A stretch of 64,000 nucleotides of DNA, taken from NCBI RefSeq assembly GCF_016195855.1, contig NZ_JACPYU010000015.1, positions 62,001-126,000 of the forward strand, read 5' to 3'. Made by a program: the position numbers and the translations under genes. The DNA is from Aquabacterium sp. GTDB taxonomy: Bacteria > Pseudomonadota > Gammaproteobacteria > Burkholderiales > Burkholderiaceae_C. Positions 36,216 through 45,027 of the stretch are shown here, piece after piece. The notes beneath the pieces are model-generated. The model saw only the letters and a program-made list of their open reading frames with translations, searched no databases and had not been told where the DNA came from. The first letter of the stretch is position 1; every line of letters starts with the position of its first letter.

Positions 36216-37070
36216 TCAGTCTTTTTTTAGTGACAAAAGCATGTGATCAGGACCCAGCGAAGGCAGCCCATCGTACCCCCCCTTCAATAATATCTTGCGG
36301 ATGAATTGAAACCATTGCATTATTCTCGAGCGCTCATACCCGGCAGAGGCGTACGTGGCATCTTTCGTCAACAACTGGAAGCCTGGCACTTTGCGGAAAT
36401 ACTTGTCGGAAGGAAACACGATGTGCTCCGGGGCCTTCAGATACCACCAGTTCTGACGGGACTTTTCGGCACTGAGGCAGTGCCGGTCTCCCGTCAGCAG
36501 AATCAATACGCCGTCTGGCGCCAAGAGTTGGTGAGCGCGACGCAGGAATACAGGGATGTCGTACAGATGCTCGACCAAGTCGAAGGCTGTGATGACATCG
36601 AACGTTCCACTCACGTCTTCTAGCCGAGCAAAGGTCTGGTGGCCCTTGCGGGTGAGAACCTCACGGCTCGCCCTTGAGGGCTCTGCGCCGGACGTCTCCG
36701 CCCCAAGCGAGCGTACGTGGTCGAGCAACTCGCCTGTATTGGCGCCCACGTCCAGCACTTTCTTGCCTGCCTTGATGTGCTGACTCAATCTGTCAACGAT
36801 GTTGCGGGACTTGCCTTCGACGAAGGCCGGCGTATCCGCCCATTTTTCGCTGGAGGCACCGGTTTCGTAGAGCAAGAAGGCTGTGGCCTGCGGGACGATG
36901 CGCTGCGTGAACCAAGAGTCACATCCGCGGCATTCGAACAGCATTGGCGTATGCGCCAACGCAATCTCGCGCGTGGAGAATCTGATCGGCTGCCGATAGG
37001 TGATTGGCCCAATCTCATGCACATCGCCCCCCCCGCACAGCGGACACGCATCCCACTGGAAAGGATTCAT
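36216..37070 (-). CDS. Class I SAM-dependent methyltransferase with N-terminal zinc ribbon
   Basis: The 284-residue protein starts with a Cys pair CPLCGG and a second pair FECRGCDSWF, the zinc ribbon found before sugar C-methyltransferases. The Rossmann domain has KVLDVGANTGELLDHV, an acidic residue after GAEPS, and ITAFDLVEHLYDIP. The C-terminal part after residue 210 is unlike the classic C-methyltransferase tail. It may methylate a nucleotide sugar or glycan. Its start overlaps the end of the next upstream gene (FkbM-like) by 4 nt. A 152-nt gap with nothing recognisable follows before the polymerase gene. Confidence 0.83.
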   Translation of the reverse strand: MNPFQWDACPLCGGGDVHEIGPITYRQPIRFSTREIALAHTPMLFECRGCDSWFTQRIVPQATAFLLYETGASSEKWADTPAFVEGKSRNIVDRLSQHIKAGKKVLDVGANTGELLDHVRSLGAETSGAEPSRASREVLTRKGHQTFARLEDVSGTFDVITAFDLVEHLYDIPVFLRRAHQLLAPDGVLILLTGDRHCLSAEKSRQNWWYLKAPEHIVFPSDKYFRKVPGFQLLTKDATYASAGYERSRIMQWFQFIRKILLKGGYDGLPSLGPDHMLLSLKKD

Positions 37071-37999
37071 CGCGAAGCTTCCGATGGTCTAGGCATTGGC
37101 TTGTGCACCGCATAGACAACGTTGAAACCTTGTCCGGGCTCAATGCCCAGAATCAGTTTGTCCACATCCAAGATCTCATCAAAAGTCGCCTCTGCAAAGC
37201 ATCGGTAGCCCATTTCTCGCAGCTGCCGGGCAATGGCAAGACATGAGTCCCCCCGCATCTCGACCCAGGCCGGTGCCAGCTCCATGATGATCACTGGCTT
37301 GAAACGGCTCAGCGTTTCGCTGGCCCCTCGTATGACCTTTCCCTCAAAGCCATCGACGTCCAGCTTGATCAAGGCTATGCGCTGGATGCTGTGCTCAGCC
37401 ACGTAGGAGTCCAATGTCTGCATCTTTGTGCTGACACGGTCGCATTCCTGCCACCAGCCATTGTCAATCTGACCTTTGTCATCCACACCTTTGGCGGAGC
37501 CAATCTTGAAGCTGGCCCGAAACTCCATATCTACATGCCCAAGGTTTTCGTCACTCAAGGCCAATTGCTCGGTCACAATATTGCTGAAACCGTTCAAGCT
37601 CGCATTGCGCTTGAGCTTGTCCATGGCCCATGGCACCGGCTCGAACGCGTACACGCGCCCAGATGGACCAACCAGCTTGGCCATGGGCAGTGCATGGCTT
37701 CCCACATTGGCCCCAATGTCGATGACGATGTCGGAGGCATTGCAGATCAACTCTAGTGTGCGGGATGTCTGCGGTTCTCGAGAACCACAATAAAACATCT
37801 CACTGTCGATCACTTCTCGAAGGTCCAACTCGAAGTTGATTCCATCAATGTTTTTGTGAACCACGCTTGCGCCCTGCCCAGTATTGAGCACGTTGAAATA
37901 GAGCTTGCTGAGAAGAGGTGCAAACGGCTTGACCGGCGATTTCTTATAGAGGCTTGCCATATAGGCTGTGGCACCAACAAGATAGCTTCCAAGGTTCAT
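37067..37999 (-). CDS. FkbM family methyltransferase
   Basis: The 310-residue protein has the FkbM core: IDIGANVGSHALPMAKLV, AFEPVPWAMDKL (Glu for SAM ribose), and IKLDVDGFEGKVIRGA. An N-terminal segment (GSYLVGATAYMASLYK) is weakly hydrophobic. It probably O-methylates a sugar of the exopolysaccharide repeat. It shares a 4-nt overlap with the methyltransferase gene downstream (leftward) and lies 28 nt after the flippase gene. It is a second FkbM copy; the other is in the core locus at 20250. Confidence 0.87.
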   Translation of the reverse strand: MNLGSYLVGATAYMASLYKKSPVKPFAPLLSKLYFNVLNTGQGASVVHKNIDGINFELDLREVIDSEMFYCGSREPQTSRTLELICNASDIVIDIGANVGSHALPMAKLVGPSGRVYAFEPVPWAMDKLKRNASLNGFSNIVTEQLALSDENLGHVDMEFRASFKIGSAKGVDDKGQIDNGWWQECDRVSTKMQTLDSYVAEHSIQRIALIKLDVDGFEGKVIRGASETLSRFKPVIIMELAPAWVEMRGDSCLAIARQLREMGYRCFAEATFDEILDVDKLILGIEPGQGFNVVYAVHKPMPRPSEASR

Positions 38000-38027
38000 G
38001 GCTGATCGTCCTTCAGATCTGGAGTGG

Positions 38028-39506
38028 TCATCGCAATTTGAACTTCATGAGCACGGCCCTGCTCGGATGCGGATACATGATGACCAGCAGGACTGCTGTG
38101 CAGGCCGCAGCCATTAGCAGGTACAGCAACAGCGGGGCTTGGTTTATCCAGTAATTGGAAACAAGGGATAGGACAGCACCCGCGAGGAGCAATGGCAGTA
38201 AACGCTGAGGAATGAGAAACGTGGGCCAATTCAGGCCCAGTTGCCGCATGTGCGTGATCAAGAGAAAGATGCCTCCGCCCAACAAGCCTAGCGTTACACC
38301 GGCAGCCACACCAGCGCCGCCGAAACGAATCCCCAATACCAGGCCGCTCAAGCCACTGATGACTGACGTCAATATATGACTGATCATGTTCTCCCGCAGC
38401 CTGCCAGACCCAAGATTACTGAAATACGACGGACCGATAATAGTATTGCCAAACCACCCCAGGCTCAACAGCAGTGCAAACAGCACGAACGCCTTTTGCA
38501 GATGACCGAGCCATAAGATGGAGATCACGCTCATCGAGACACCAAGCAGGCTATAGAAAAGCACGGAGACGTAGAAATTGAGGCTGTAGGCCGTTGTGAA
38601 AATACGCCTGATTTGGTCTGTGTTGCAATTCTGTAAAGCAGCAATCGTAGGGACAAGCACCCGACTGGCTTCGATGATAAGACCGCGGCATTGCAAAACT
38701 AGACGGTTCGCCATTTCATAAAAGCCTAGTGTTTCCACCCCACCAAATTTACTCATCATCACTTTGACCATGGGATCGAACAACATGCTCATGATCGTGA
38801 TGACCTGAAAGCGCACACCATAACCGAACATCTCTTTCAGATATTGCAGGCGCCAACGGTGCGGAATCAAAGGCAGGCATTTGATTTGTCTGCACAGCAG
38901 CAGCCACATCCCGAGCATGAGTGCCACGTATTGAATCAATTGGGCCCATGCAATACCCTTCAACCCAAATTTCGGCACCAGGACAACCGCCAAACCCAGA
39001 TAGAGCAAATGGGAGACAGCAGTCAATGCGCTACGGAGATCCATACGCAGACAACCGTCCAAGGCGCCACTGAACACACTTGTTAGCACCATTAACCAGA
39101 TGGAGACCAGCGCCATCGGCAGAATCTGCAAGGCAACAGGCACGCTGGCAGTGGGCAGCAGCATGGGCAGCGTGTATCCAATGAAGGGCAGCCCAACCAG
39201 CAGCAGCAGGCCGACACCCAGACCCAAGGTGATGGTCGTGGTCTGAATGACGTCAGCGGCACGTGCCGCATCCTGCTGCCCCAGCGCTTGAGCTACGAAG
39301 CGAACAACCCCTGCGGACAGCCCGAGTTCCCCGATGCGAGATACAGATGAAGCGGCCATGACCAATGACCAGACACCGATTTGCGCAACGCCGAGTTCGT
39401 CGTAAAGGAATCGATAAAGGACAAAGAGCACAACGCCGCTGATCAGCACCTGCGCGATCGGGGCCGCAATGTTGCGCGAGAGACGTTTCGATTCAGCCGA
39501 GGACAT
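38028..39506 (-). CDS. wzx: Oligosaccharide flippase, Wzx-like
   Basis: A 492-residue polytopic protein of the MATE/Wzx superfamily. It opens with LSRNIAAPIAQVLISGVVLF, followed by YDELGVAQIGVWSLV and a series of about 12-14 hydrophobic segments with short loops. Wzx moves undecaprenyl-linked repeat units across the inner membrane. It sits between the Wzz-like and FkbM genes in the leftward operon and the locus also has a probable Wzy. Wzx sequences vary widely, so the call rests on topology and neighbourhood. Confidence 0.86.
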   Translation of the reverse strand: MSSAESKRLSRNIAAPIAQVLISGVVLFVLYRFLYDELGVAQIGVWSLVMAASSVSRIGELGLSAGVVRFVAQALGQQDAARAADVIQTTTITLGLGVGLLLLVGLPFIGYTLPMLLPTASVPVALQILPMALVSIWLMVLTSVFSGALDGCLRMDLRSALTAVSHLLYLGLAVVLVPKFGLKGIAWAQLIQYVALMLGMWLLLCRQIKCLPLIPHRWRLQYLKEMFGYGVRFQVITIMSMLFDPMVKVMMSKFGGVETLGFYEMANRLVLQCRGLIIEASRVLVPTIAALQNCNTDQIRRIFTTAYSLNFYVSVLFYSLLGVSMSVISILWLGHLQKAFVLFALLLSLGWFGNTIIGPSYFSNLGSGRLRENMISHILTSVISGLSGLVLGIRFGGAGVAAGVTLGLLGGGIFLLITHMRQLGLNWPTFLIPQRLLPLLLAGAVLSLVSNYWINQAPLLLYLLMAAACTAVLLVIMYPHPSRAVLMKFKLR

Positions 39507-39573
39507 GCCGTAGAGCTCTCGTCAACGGGTTAGGTGGGCGCTACTTTTTCCACTCCACAACTCTGCTGAAGAC

Positions 39574-40731
39574 CTATGCATGTGAACGCCTGGAAAACGC
39601 CGCCTTCAACTGGGCCAGCTTCTCGACCATGTCGGGCGACGCCAGTTCCGCACTGAAAACTTCCTTTAGCAAGAGGAAGAAGGTGAGCAGAACAAAGGAG
39701 ACAACAATCGCCAAACCGGCCAACTTGCTCTTCCTCATATTGCTTTTGTTTTCAGGCACGAGGGCCTCGTCCACTACCTGGATGAACGCGCCTTCCCGCA
39801 ACTCATCAATCTTGGCCAACTCATACTGCCGAGAAAACAGCTCGAACAAGGTCTCCTGGTATTTGAAGTCCCGGTATCTCTCAATGTAGTCACCCTTTTC
39901 GCCGGAGACATCCTGGGTCTCCGCTTTCTGAAGCTGCTCCTTCAAAGCAGCCAGATTCGACTGGGCCATCTTGAACTCTGGTGAGTTTTCCGTCGCGTAG
40001 GACCGCATGGACATCAAACGGACCTCCGCCGCCGTGACCTGCGCCTTCAGCGCCGCATAACTGTCAACTGCCGCCTTGGGCTCCATCCTCAACACACCTG
40101 AGCTGACACCACTGCCTTGCAGGCTCTTTTGTGCCGCAGCCAAGCGCTCGCGTGTCTGCGACAGCTGCTTCTCGAAAAACACGCGCCGCTGCTGGGCTTC
40201 CGTCAAGGCCAGCTCGGAGGTCAATCGGCGCAGTTCGTACACGAAACGATTGGCGATGGCGGCGGCACGCTTGGGATCTTCATCATCAACACTCAAGCTG
40301 AGCAGACTGTCTTTCTTACCTACATCAACCTTGATGGCCGCGAGAAGCAAGTCGCGGGTCGTTTCCTTATCCGACGTGCCATACACCTTCTGCAAATCGA
40401 AAGCATCAATCACACGATTCAGCACGGTGGTCGACTGCACCAAGGAAACGTATTGGTCCGCGGGATTCTTCACCACCGAAGCCGAGCCGGCAAAATTGGC
40501 CAAGACCCCCAATGACTGCATCAATCCCGCCGCCGCGCCTTGCTGTTGCTGAGGAGGAAGGATGACCGTCTTGGCCGTGTAGATAGGTTTGACAAACAGG
40601 TAGGCCCCGGCCACCACCAGTGCGCCAACCAGGAGAGGCCCCAGAACCAACAACCTGATTCGTTCCGCCATGAGAATGAACAGATCGATCAAGGTTATCC
40701 CGCCTGCGCCATCGTCTCGAGGATGTGTCAC
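39574..40731 (-). CDS. Wzz/GNVR-type chain-length determinant, no kinase domain
   Basis: The protein has a hydrophobic segment near the N-terminus (LLVLGPLLVGALVVAGAYLF), a long periplasmic part with coiled coil (TEAQQRRVFFEKQLSQTRER and AALKEQLQKAE) and a second hydrophobic segment near the C-terminus (LAGLAIVVSFVLLTFFLLL). The Pro/Glu-rich VPENKSNMRKSK just before it stands for the usual Pro-rich motif of polysaccharide co-polymerases. It should set polymer length in Wzy-dependent synthesis. It stops soon after the second segment, so there is no Wzc tyrosine kinase. GTG 40731 is chosen; the frame runs on to a TTG at 40758. Confidence 0.86.
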   Translation of the reverse strand: MTHPRDDGAGGITLIDLFILMAERIRLLVLGPLLVGALVVAGAYLFVKPIYTAKTVILPPQQQQGAAAGLMQSLGVLANFAGSASVVKNPADQYVSLVQSTTVLNRVIDAFDLQKVYGTSDKETTRDLLLAAIKVDVGKKDSLLSLSVDDEDPKRAAAIANRFVYELRRLTSELALTEAQQRRVFFEKQLSQTRERLAAAQKSLQGSGVSSGVLRMEPKAAVDSYAALKAQVTAAEVRLMSMRSYATENSPEFKMAQSNLAALKEQLQKAETQDVSGEKGDYIERYRDFKYQETLFELFSRQYELAKIDELREGAFIQVVDEALVPENKSNMRKSKLAGLAIVVSFVLLTFFLLLKEVFSAELASPDMVEKLAQLKAAFSRRSHA

Positions 40732-40981
40732 GAAAAATACTTTCTGAACGGGGAACAAGCGACCACTTGCCGCGCGAGGCGATCGTTCCTGAGCAGCAGG
40801 CAGCCAGACTGCGTCACATTGTAGAGCCGCCGCAAGGCCATTCTGCTGGGCGGCGCGAGCGCTTCAAGCCTGCCGATGCGGCGTTGAGACAGGCACAGGA
40901 TGCCGCGAACAGTCTACGAAGACGTCAGCCAGTCATTGCGACCTACAATGACGCCACGACACCACGGCCGACACCTGCAAC

Positions 40982-41872
40982 ATGCCCAAGACGGTATGCG
41001 CGATCATCGCTTGCCACAATAGACGGGCAAAGACCATTGCATGCCTTGATGCCCTCAAGCATCAGGCCATCAACGAGCAGAGCGTTTCGCTGCGGGTTCT
41101 GTTGGTCGACGATGGCAGCACCGACGGCACTGCGGACGCGGTGAGGGCCCAATTCCCCGAGGTGGAAATCATTTCTGGCGATGGTGGGCTCTATTGGAAT
41201 GGCGCCATGCGACTGGCCTTGAGCCACGCCGTCAAGCGCTCGCCGGACTACGTCCTCCTGCTCAACGATGACACGGTTCTGTGTCATCACGCCGTGCAAA
41301 CGTTGCTGACAACAGCATGCCGCGTAGAGAACAACCACGGCTCCCAAGCCATCATCGTGGGGGCCACGCGGGGTAGCGCCCACGACGGCATCAGCTATGG
41401 CGGGCTCATCCGGGGCCCCTGGTGGATCCCCCTGAGAATGCGCAAGGTTCCCTTGTCGGACCAGGCTCAGCGGTGCGACACCTTCAATGCCAACTGCGCC
41501 TTGATACCAAGCGCCGTCATCGACGTTGTGGGCAACCTGGATGCTGCCTTTACCCACGCCATGGGGGACTTTGACTATGGCCTGCGCGCGCGAAACCTTG
41601 GATGCGAACTGTGGGTTGCGCCCGGCATTGCAGGCGAATGCGAGGCCAACCTTGGGCAAGGTTTGTGGACCGACAAGTCATTGCCCTTGAGCACGCGCTG
41701 GCAACGCCTGAAGGGCCCCAAAGGCCTGCCTCCAAGGGAGTGGCTGGTGTTCACCCGGCGCCATAGCGGCCCATTTTGGCCCCTTTACTGGCTCAACCCT
41801 TACGTGAAATTCTGGCTGAACTCCATCATGGAAGCATGGACCACACAACGCCCAGCAAGAGGGGCGAGATGA
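40982..41872 (+). CDS. Glycosyltransferase family 2 (rhamnosyltransferase-like)
   Basis: The 296-residue protein has the GT2 pattern: CAIIACHNRRAKTIACLDAL, LLVDDGSTDGTADAV, the DxD region LLLNDDTVL and the acceptor region GDFDYGLRARNLG, which resembles rhamnosyl- or galactofuranosyltransferase-type enzymes. The C-terminal part carries aromatic residues and no membrane segments. It heads the second rightward block. The divergent region upstream (40732-40981, 250 nt) should contain promoters for this block and the leftward block, but I cannot point to clear boxes. Confidence 0.87.
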   Translation: MPKTVCAIIACHNRRAKTIACLDALKHQAINEQSVSLRVLLVDDGSTDGTADAVRAQFPEVEIISGDGGLYWNGAMRLALSHAVKRSPDYVLLLNDDTVLCHHAVQTLLTTACRVENNHGSQAIIVGATRGSAHDGISYGGLIRGPWWIPLRMRKVPLSDQAQRCDTFNANCALIPSAVIDVVGNLDAAFTHAMGDFDYGLRARNLGCELWVAPGIAGECEANLGQGLWTDKSLPLSTRWQRLKGPKGLPPREWLVFTRRHSGPFWPLYWLNPYVKFWLNSIMEAWTTQRPARGAR

Positions 41873-42669
41873 ACCGAGCCTGTGAATGCGGCGCCCCCAC
41901 CTCAGCGCGAAGGGCTGCCTTCTCCGATGGTGAGGTCGATTTCCGTCAGTGCACTCAATGCGACCTGCTTTTTCGGGAAGTGTTCCCCACGCCAGACGAA
42001 CTCCACGCGATATACCAGCAGGCCTACGAGGAAGAAAAAATTGCCTCGGGCGGCACCAACCAGGAGTCCGGCGCCTTCGCCACGCAGTCTTATGCTGACT
42101 TCATCCAGGATCTTGCCCGTCAGCCAGCCCATGCGAGAGTCCTGGATTTTGGTGCTGGCAGCGGCGAACTCGTTGCAGCACTTCGTGACCGATCGATTGA
42201 AGCCGAGGGTCTGGAGTTTGCAGAGGAGGCGCGCCGCTTCTGCCTTGAACACCGGGGCATCTCGCTCCTGTCGGACCTCAAGGCGCTGCCATCGGCGCGT
42301 TATGGCGTGATCACGATGGTCGAGGTCATCGAGCACCTCACAGAACTGCAACCGACCTTGCGCGAATTATGTCGCCTCATGGAACCCGGTGGCACCCTCC
42401 TTGTGACCACGCCCAATCGATTAGGCCTGCGTGCCCGCAGTGAGAAAGGCCATTGGCGAGAGGCCACCAAAAAATTCCACCTGTTCCTGTTCGATCGCCG
42501 CAGCCTGCGCCGACACCTTGAAAAGGCCGGCTTCACCCACGTCAAACAGGTACGCTTCAGCCCGCTACAGCGCCCCGGCTTCAAGTTCTGGCTGGCTGCA
42601 CGACTGCCGCAGATGCTGGGGGTGGGAGGCACCCTGTGCATGACGGCGACCAAGGAGCGCACACCTTGA
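41869..42669 (+). CDS. SAM-dependent methyltransferase with Cys-ribbon N-terminus
   Basis: The protein starts with a zinc ribbon (CECGAPTSARRAAF then CTQCDLLFRE), followed by FPTPDELHAIYQQAYEE. The SAM domain has VLDFGAGSGELVAAL, EGLEFAEEARRF and TMVEVIEHLTEL, then PGGTLLVTTPNR. It resembles type-11/12 methyltransferases that modify sugars. The ATG at 41869 overlaps the preceding TGA by 4 nt (ATGA); ATG 41836 is an alternative. It is the second zinc-ribbon methyltransferase of the locus, after the leftward one at 36216. Confidence 0.83.
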   Translation: MNRACECGAPTSARRAAFSDGEVDFRQCTQCDLLFREVFPTPDELHAIYQQAYEEEKIASGGTNQESGAFATQSYADFIQDLARQPAHARVLDFGAGSGELVAALRDRSIEAEGLEFAEEARRFCLEHRGISLLSDLKALPSARYGVITMVEVIEHLTELQPTLRELCRLMEPGGTLLVTTPNRLGLRARSEKGHWREATKKFHLFLFDRRSLRRHLEKAGFTHVKQVRFSPLQRPGFKFWLAARLPQMLGVGGTLCMTATKERTP

Positions 42670-43439
42670 ACGCCGCCACGATGCTGGTTTCGGTTGCGCG
42701 CCGATACAAGCACCTGACCAATCCAGTGGGCTTCGTCGCACGCGCCTTCATCAAGCAATCTGGCCTGCAACTGGGCAATGGCAGCGCCGTTACGCGCTCC
42801 TGTCTGGACATCGGCGCGGGTACAGCGCCCTATGCCAAGGCCCTGCGGCAGCACATGGGCGTCGAACCCTATATCGCGGTGGACATCGCGCCATCCGAGT
42901 CCACATCCATCGTGGCCGATTGCGCCCAACTGCCGTTCCAGTCTGCATCGATCGATCTACTTGTCTCCTTCGACGTCATCCAGCATGTCCCAAGCCCGCA
43001 AGCCATGCTTGGGGAAGCCCATCGCGTACTCAAAGAGGGTGGCCACATCCTTCTGACATACCCTTTTCTATACCCCGAGTGTGACGTCAGGGACTTTCAC
43101 CGCTGGACCTTAGAGGGCATGCACAACATGCTTGTCGCCCATGGCTTTGAGATCGTGCGCGCTCAGCGTCGAGGCGGCGCCCTTTTTGCCTGGACTTGCT
43201 GGGTTATCTGGATGATCCAGCATCTCGTGCCTGGACAGCGGCAAAGCTGGAGAGCGAGGCGCAACTGGGCCAGCTTTCTTCGCGCGGGTGTCTTGGCTGC
43301 TTTGACGCTGCCCGCTGAACTATTCGGCTGGATCGCGCTCGGCCTCGACAAGGTCCTGCCATCGCAGGGGGTGTACATGGGTGCCTGCGTCCTGGCTCGC
43401 AAAGCCCTCGACACGCAGGTAGAGGGAGCACCAAGGTGA
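42666..43439 (+). CDS. SAM-dependent methyltransferase (type 11)
   Basis: The SAM domain is clear: SCLDIGAGTAPYAKALRQH, VDIAPSEST, PFQSASIDLLVSFDVIQHV and GGHILLTYPF. The C-terminal region (WCWVIWMIQHLV-like and GVLAALTLPAELFGWIAL) is hydrophobic and may bind the membrane. The start is TTG 42666: AAGGAG at 42652-42657 lies 8 nt before it and the codon overlaps the previous stop as TTGA. ATG 42681 is an alternative. It probably modifies a lipid-linked intermediate. Confidence 0.82.
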   Translation: MNAATMLVSVARRYKHLTNPVGFVARAFIKQSGLQLGNGSAVTRSCLDIGAGTAPYAKALRQHMGVEPYIAVDIAPSESTSIVADCAQLPFQSASIDLLVSFDVIQHVPSPQAMLGEAHRVLKEGGHILLTYPFLYPECDVRDFHRWTLEGMHNMLVAHGFEIVRAQRRGGALFAWTCWVIWMIQHLVPGQRQSWRARRNWASFLRAGVLAALTLPAELFGWIALGLDKVLPSQGVYMGACVLARKALDTQVEGAPR

Positions 43440-44194
43440 TCTTCGTCAGCTCATGGGACGATGGTCATCCATTGGATGCCCGCCTGGGGGAGCTGCTGGA
43501 GCGCCATGGCTTGAACGGCACGTTCTATGTACCCATCCGCAATCGCGAAGGCCATGCCGTCATGTCGCACGCCGACATGCGCAACCTGGATCGGCTGTTT
43601 GAAGTGGCCAGCCACACCCTGGACCACTGCTACCTGACAAGCCTCAGCCACACTGATTGCGAACATCAGGTCAGAGAGGGCAAGCAGCAACTGGAGTCGA
43701 TTCTGGGGCACAGCGTGCCCGGCTTCTGCTATCCCGGGGGCAAATGGAATGCAAGGGTCCGCCAGACGGTCATTGATGCCGGTTTTGAGCACGCCCGCAC
43801 GGTGGGTAATTTATGGCTTGGCATCACACGTGATGCCTTCAGCATCCCCACCACAGCGCAGTTCTACCCCCATCGAGCAAAGGTATTGTGGCGAAACTAC
43901 CTGACGGGCGGACACTATGGCAAGCGGCTGCATGCACTGAGAACCCTGACAGCAAGTGGGGACTGGCTGACCGCCATGAAGCATCTGGCAGACAACTGCG
44001 CGGCCCGTGATGGCGTGATGCATATCTGGGGGCACAGTTGGGAAATTGAACAGCATGGCCTGTGGCCCCAGCTTGACGCCCTCTTGACCCACGTCGCGTC
44101 ATTGCGCCCGCGGGCGCTGACCGTTGGTGAACTGGCAAGCATGAAGTCGGGATTCGACGCGCCTCAACAAAATGAAGGAAGGAGCCGACCTTGA
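43436..44194 (+). CDS. Polysaccharide deacetylase (NodB-type)
   Basis: A carbohydrate-esterase-4 domain fills the 252 residues: SWDDGHPLDA contains the catalytic Asp and metal Asp, SHTLDH is the metal-binding H-x3-H motif, and CYPGGKWN is motif 3. The late HIWGHSWE stands for the catalytic His region. No signal peptide is present, so it probably acts in the cytoplasm on lipid-linked intermediates rather than on exported polymer. Its GTG start overlaps the previous stop (GTGA). Confidence 0.86.
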   Translation: MIFVSSWDDGHPLDARLGELLERHGLNGTFYVPIRNREGHAVMSHADMRNLDRLFEVASHTLDHCYLTSLSHTDCEHQVREGKQQLESILGHSVPGFCYPGGKWNARVRQTVIDAGFEHARTVGNLWLGITRDAFSIPTTAQFYPHRAKVLWRNYLTGGHYGKRLHALRTLTASGDWLTAMKHLADNCAARDGVMHIWGHSWEIEQHGLWPQLDALLTHVASLRPRALTVGELASMKSGFDAPQQNEGRSRP

Positions 44195-44988
44195 AGCCCG
44201 TCACGGACAAAGCAATGCACGAATCCATCCTGGGCTTTGATGTCTGGGCCGGCGGCCTTTCCTCCTGCCTCGACGACATCGTGACGGGCCTGCATCCTCA
44301 ACGCCCAGCCCCTTCGTGCCGTTGGCTGGCATGCATCAACCCCCACTCCTATGTACAGGCCAAGCGCAGCGAGAAATTTGCTCGTGCCTTGAGGGCTGCC
44401 GACTGGCTGATACCCGATGGGGTCGGTATTGTGTTGGCATCCAGGCACCAAGGGGGCACCATCAGAGACCGCGTAACAGGCAGTGACATCTTCCTGGGGC
44501 TGATGCCCAAATTGAATCAGCACGCCAGTCGTGTCTTCTTTCTTGGCTCAAGTCAGGACACGCTTGACGCGATCCGCGCACGAGTGGCGTTGGACTTCCC
44601 CTCAGTGCAGATTGCCGGCATGTACTCGCCGCCTTACACGGAATCATTCAGCCAGGAAGAGACAGACACCATGATCACCATGGTCAATGCCTCTCGCCCG
44701 GATGTGCTGTGGGTTGGGTTGACATCCCCCAAGCAGGATCTCTGGCTTCATGAGAATCACCAGCGCCTGCAGGTGGGATTTGCCGCTGGAATTGGCGCCG
44801 TATTCGACTTTTATGCAAACACAGTAAGGCGCTCCGCCCCGATCTTTCAGCGACTTGGTCTGGAGTGGCTGCCCCGCCTGCTGCGCGAACCCCGTCGCTT
44901 GTGGCGCCGAATGCTTGTCTCAGCGCCACTGTTCATGTGGGATGTGCTCATGACATCCCAGAAACTTCACTCGCGAGGTAAGCCTTGA
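44191..44988 (+). CDS. WecG/TagA/CpsF-family glycosyltransferase
   Basis: The 265-residue protein matches GT26: ILGFDVWAGGLSSCL, ACINPHSYVQAKR, ADWLIPDGVGIVLAS, FFLGSSQDT and VGLTSPKQDLWLHEN. GT26 enzymes transfer ManNAc(A) or similar sugars to undecaprenyl-linked acceptors at the membrane. A TTG at 44191 is the likely start, preceded by AAGGAG (44179-44184); it overlaps the preceding stop (TTGA). ATG 44215 is an alternative. It is the last gene of the rightward block and meets the export gene tail-to-tail. Confidence 0.9.
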   Translation: MKPVTDKAMHESILGFDVWAGGLSSCLDDIVTGLHPQRPAPSCRWLACINPHSYVQAKRSEKFARALRAADWLIPDGVGIVLASRHQGGTIRDRVTGSDIFLGLMPKLNQHASRVFFLGSSQDTLDAIRARVALDFPSVQIAGMYSPPYTESFSQEETDTMITMVNASRPDVLWVGLTSPKQDLWLHENHQRLQVGFAAGIGAVFDFYANTVRRSAPIFQRLGLEWLPRLLREPRRLWRRMLVSAPLFMWDVLMTSQKLHSRGKP

Positions 44989-45027
44989 GCAGTCCTCAGG
45001 CGACATCTCGCGTCGATTGGCTCATGC

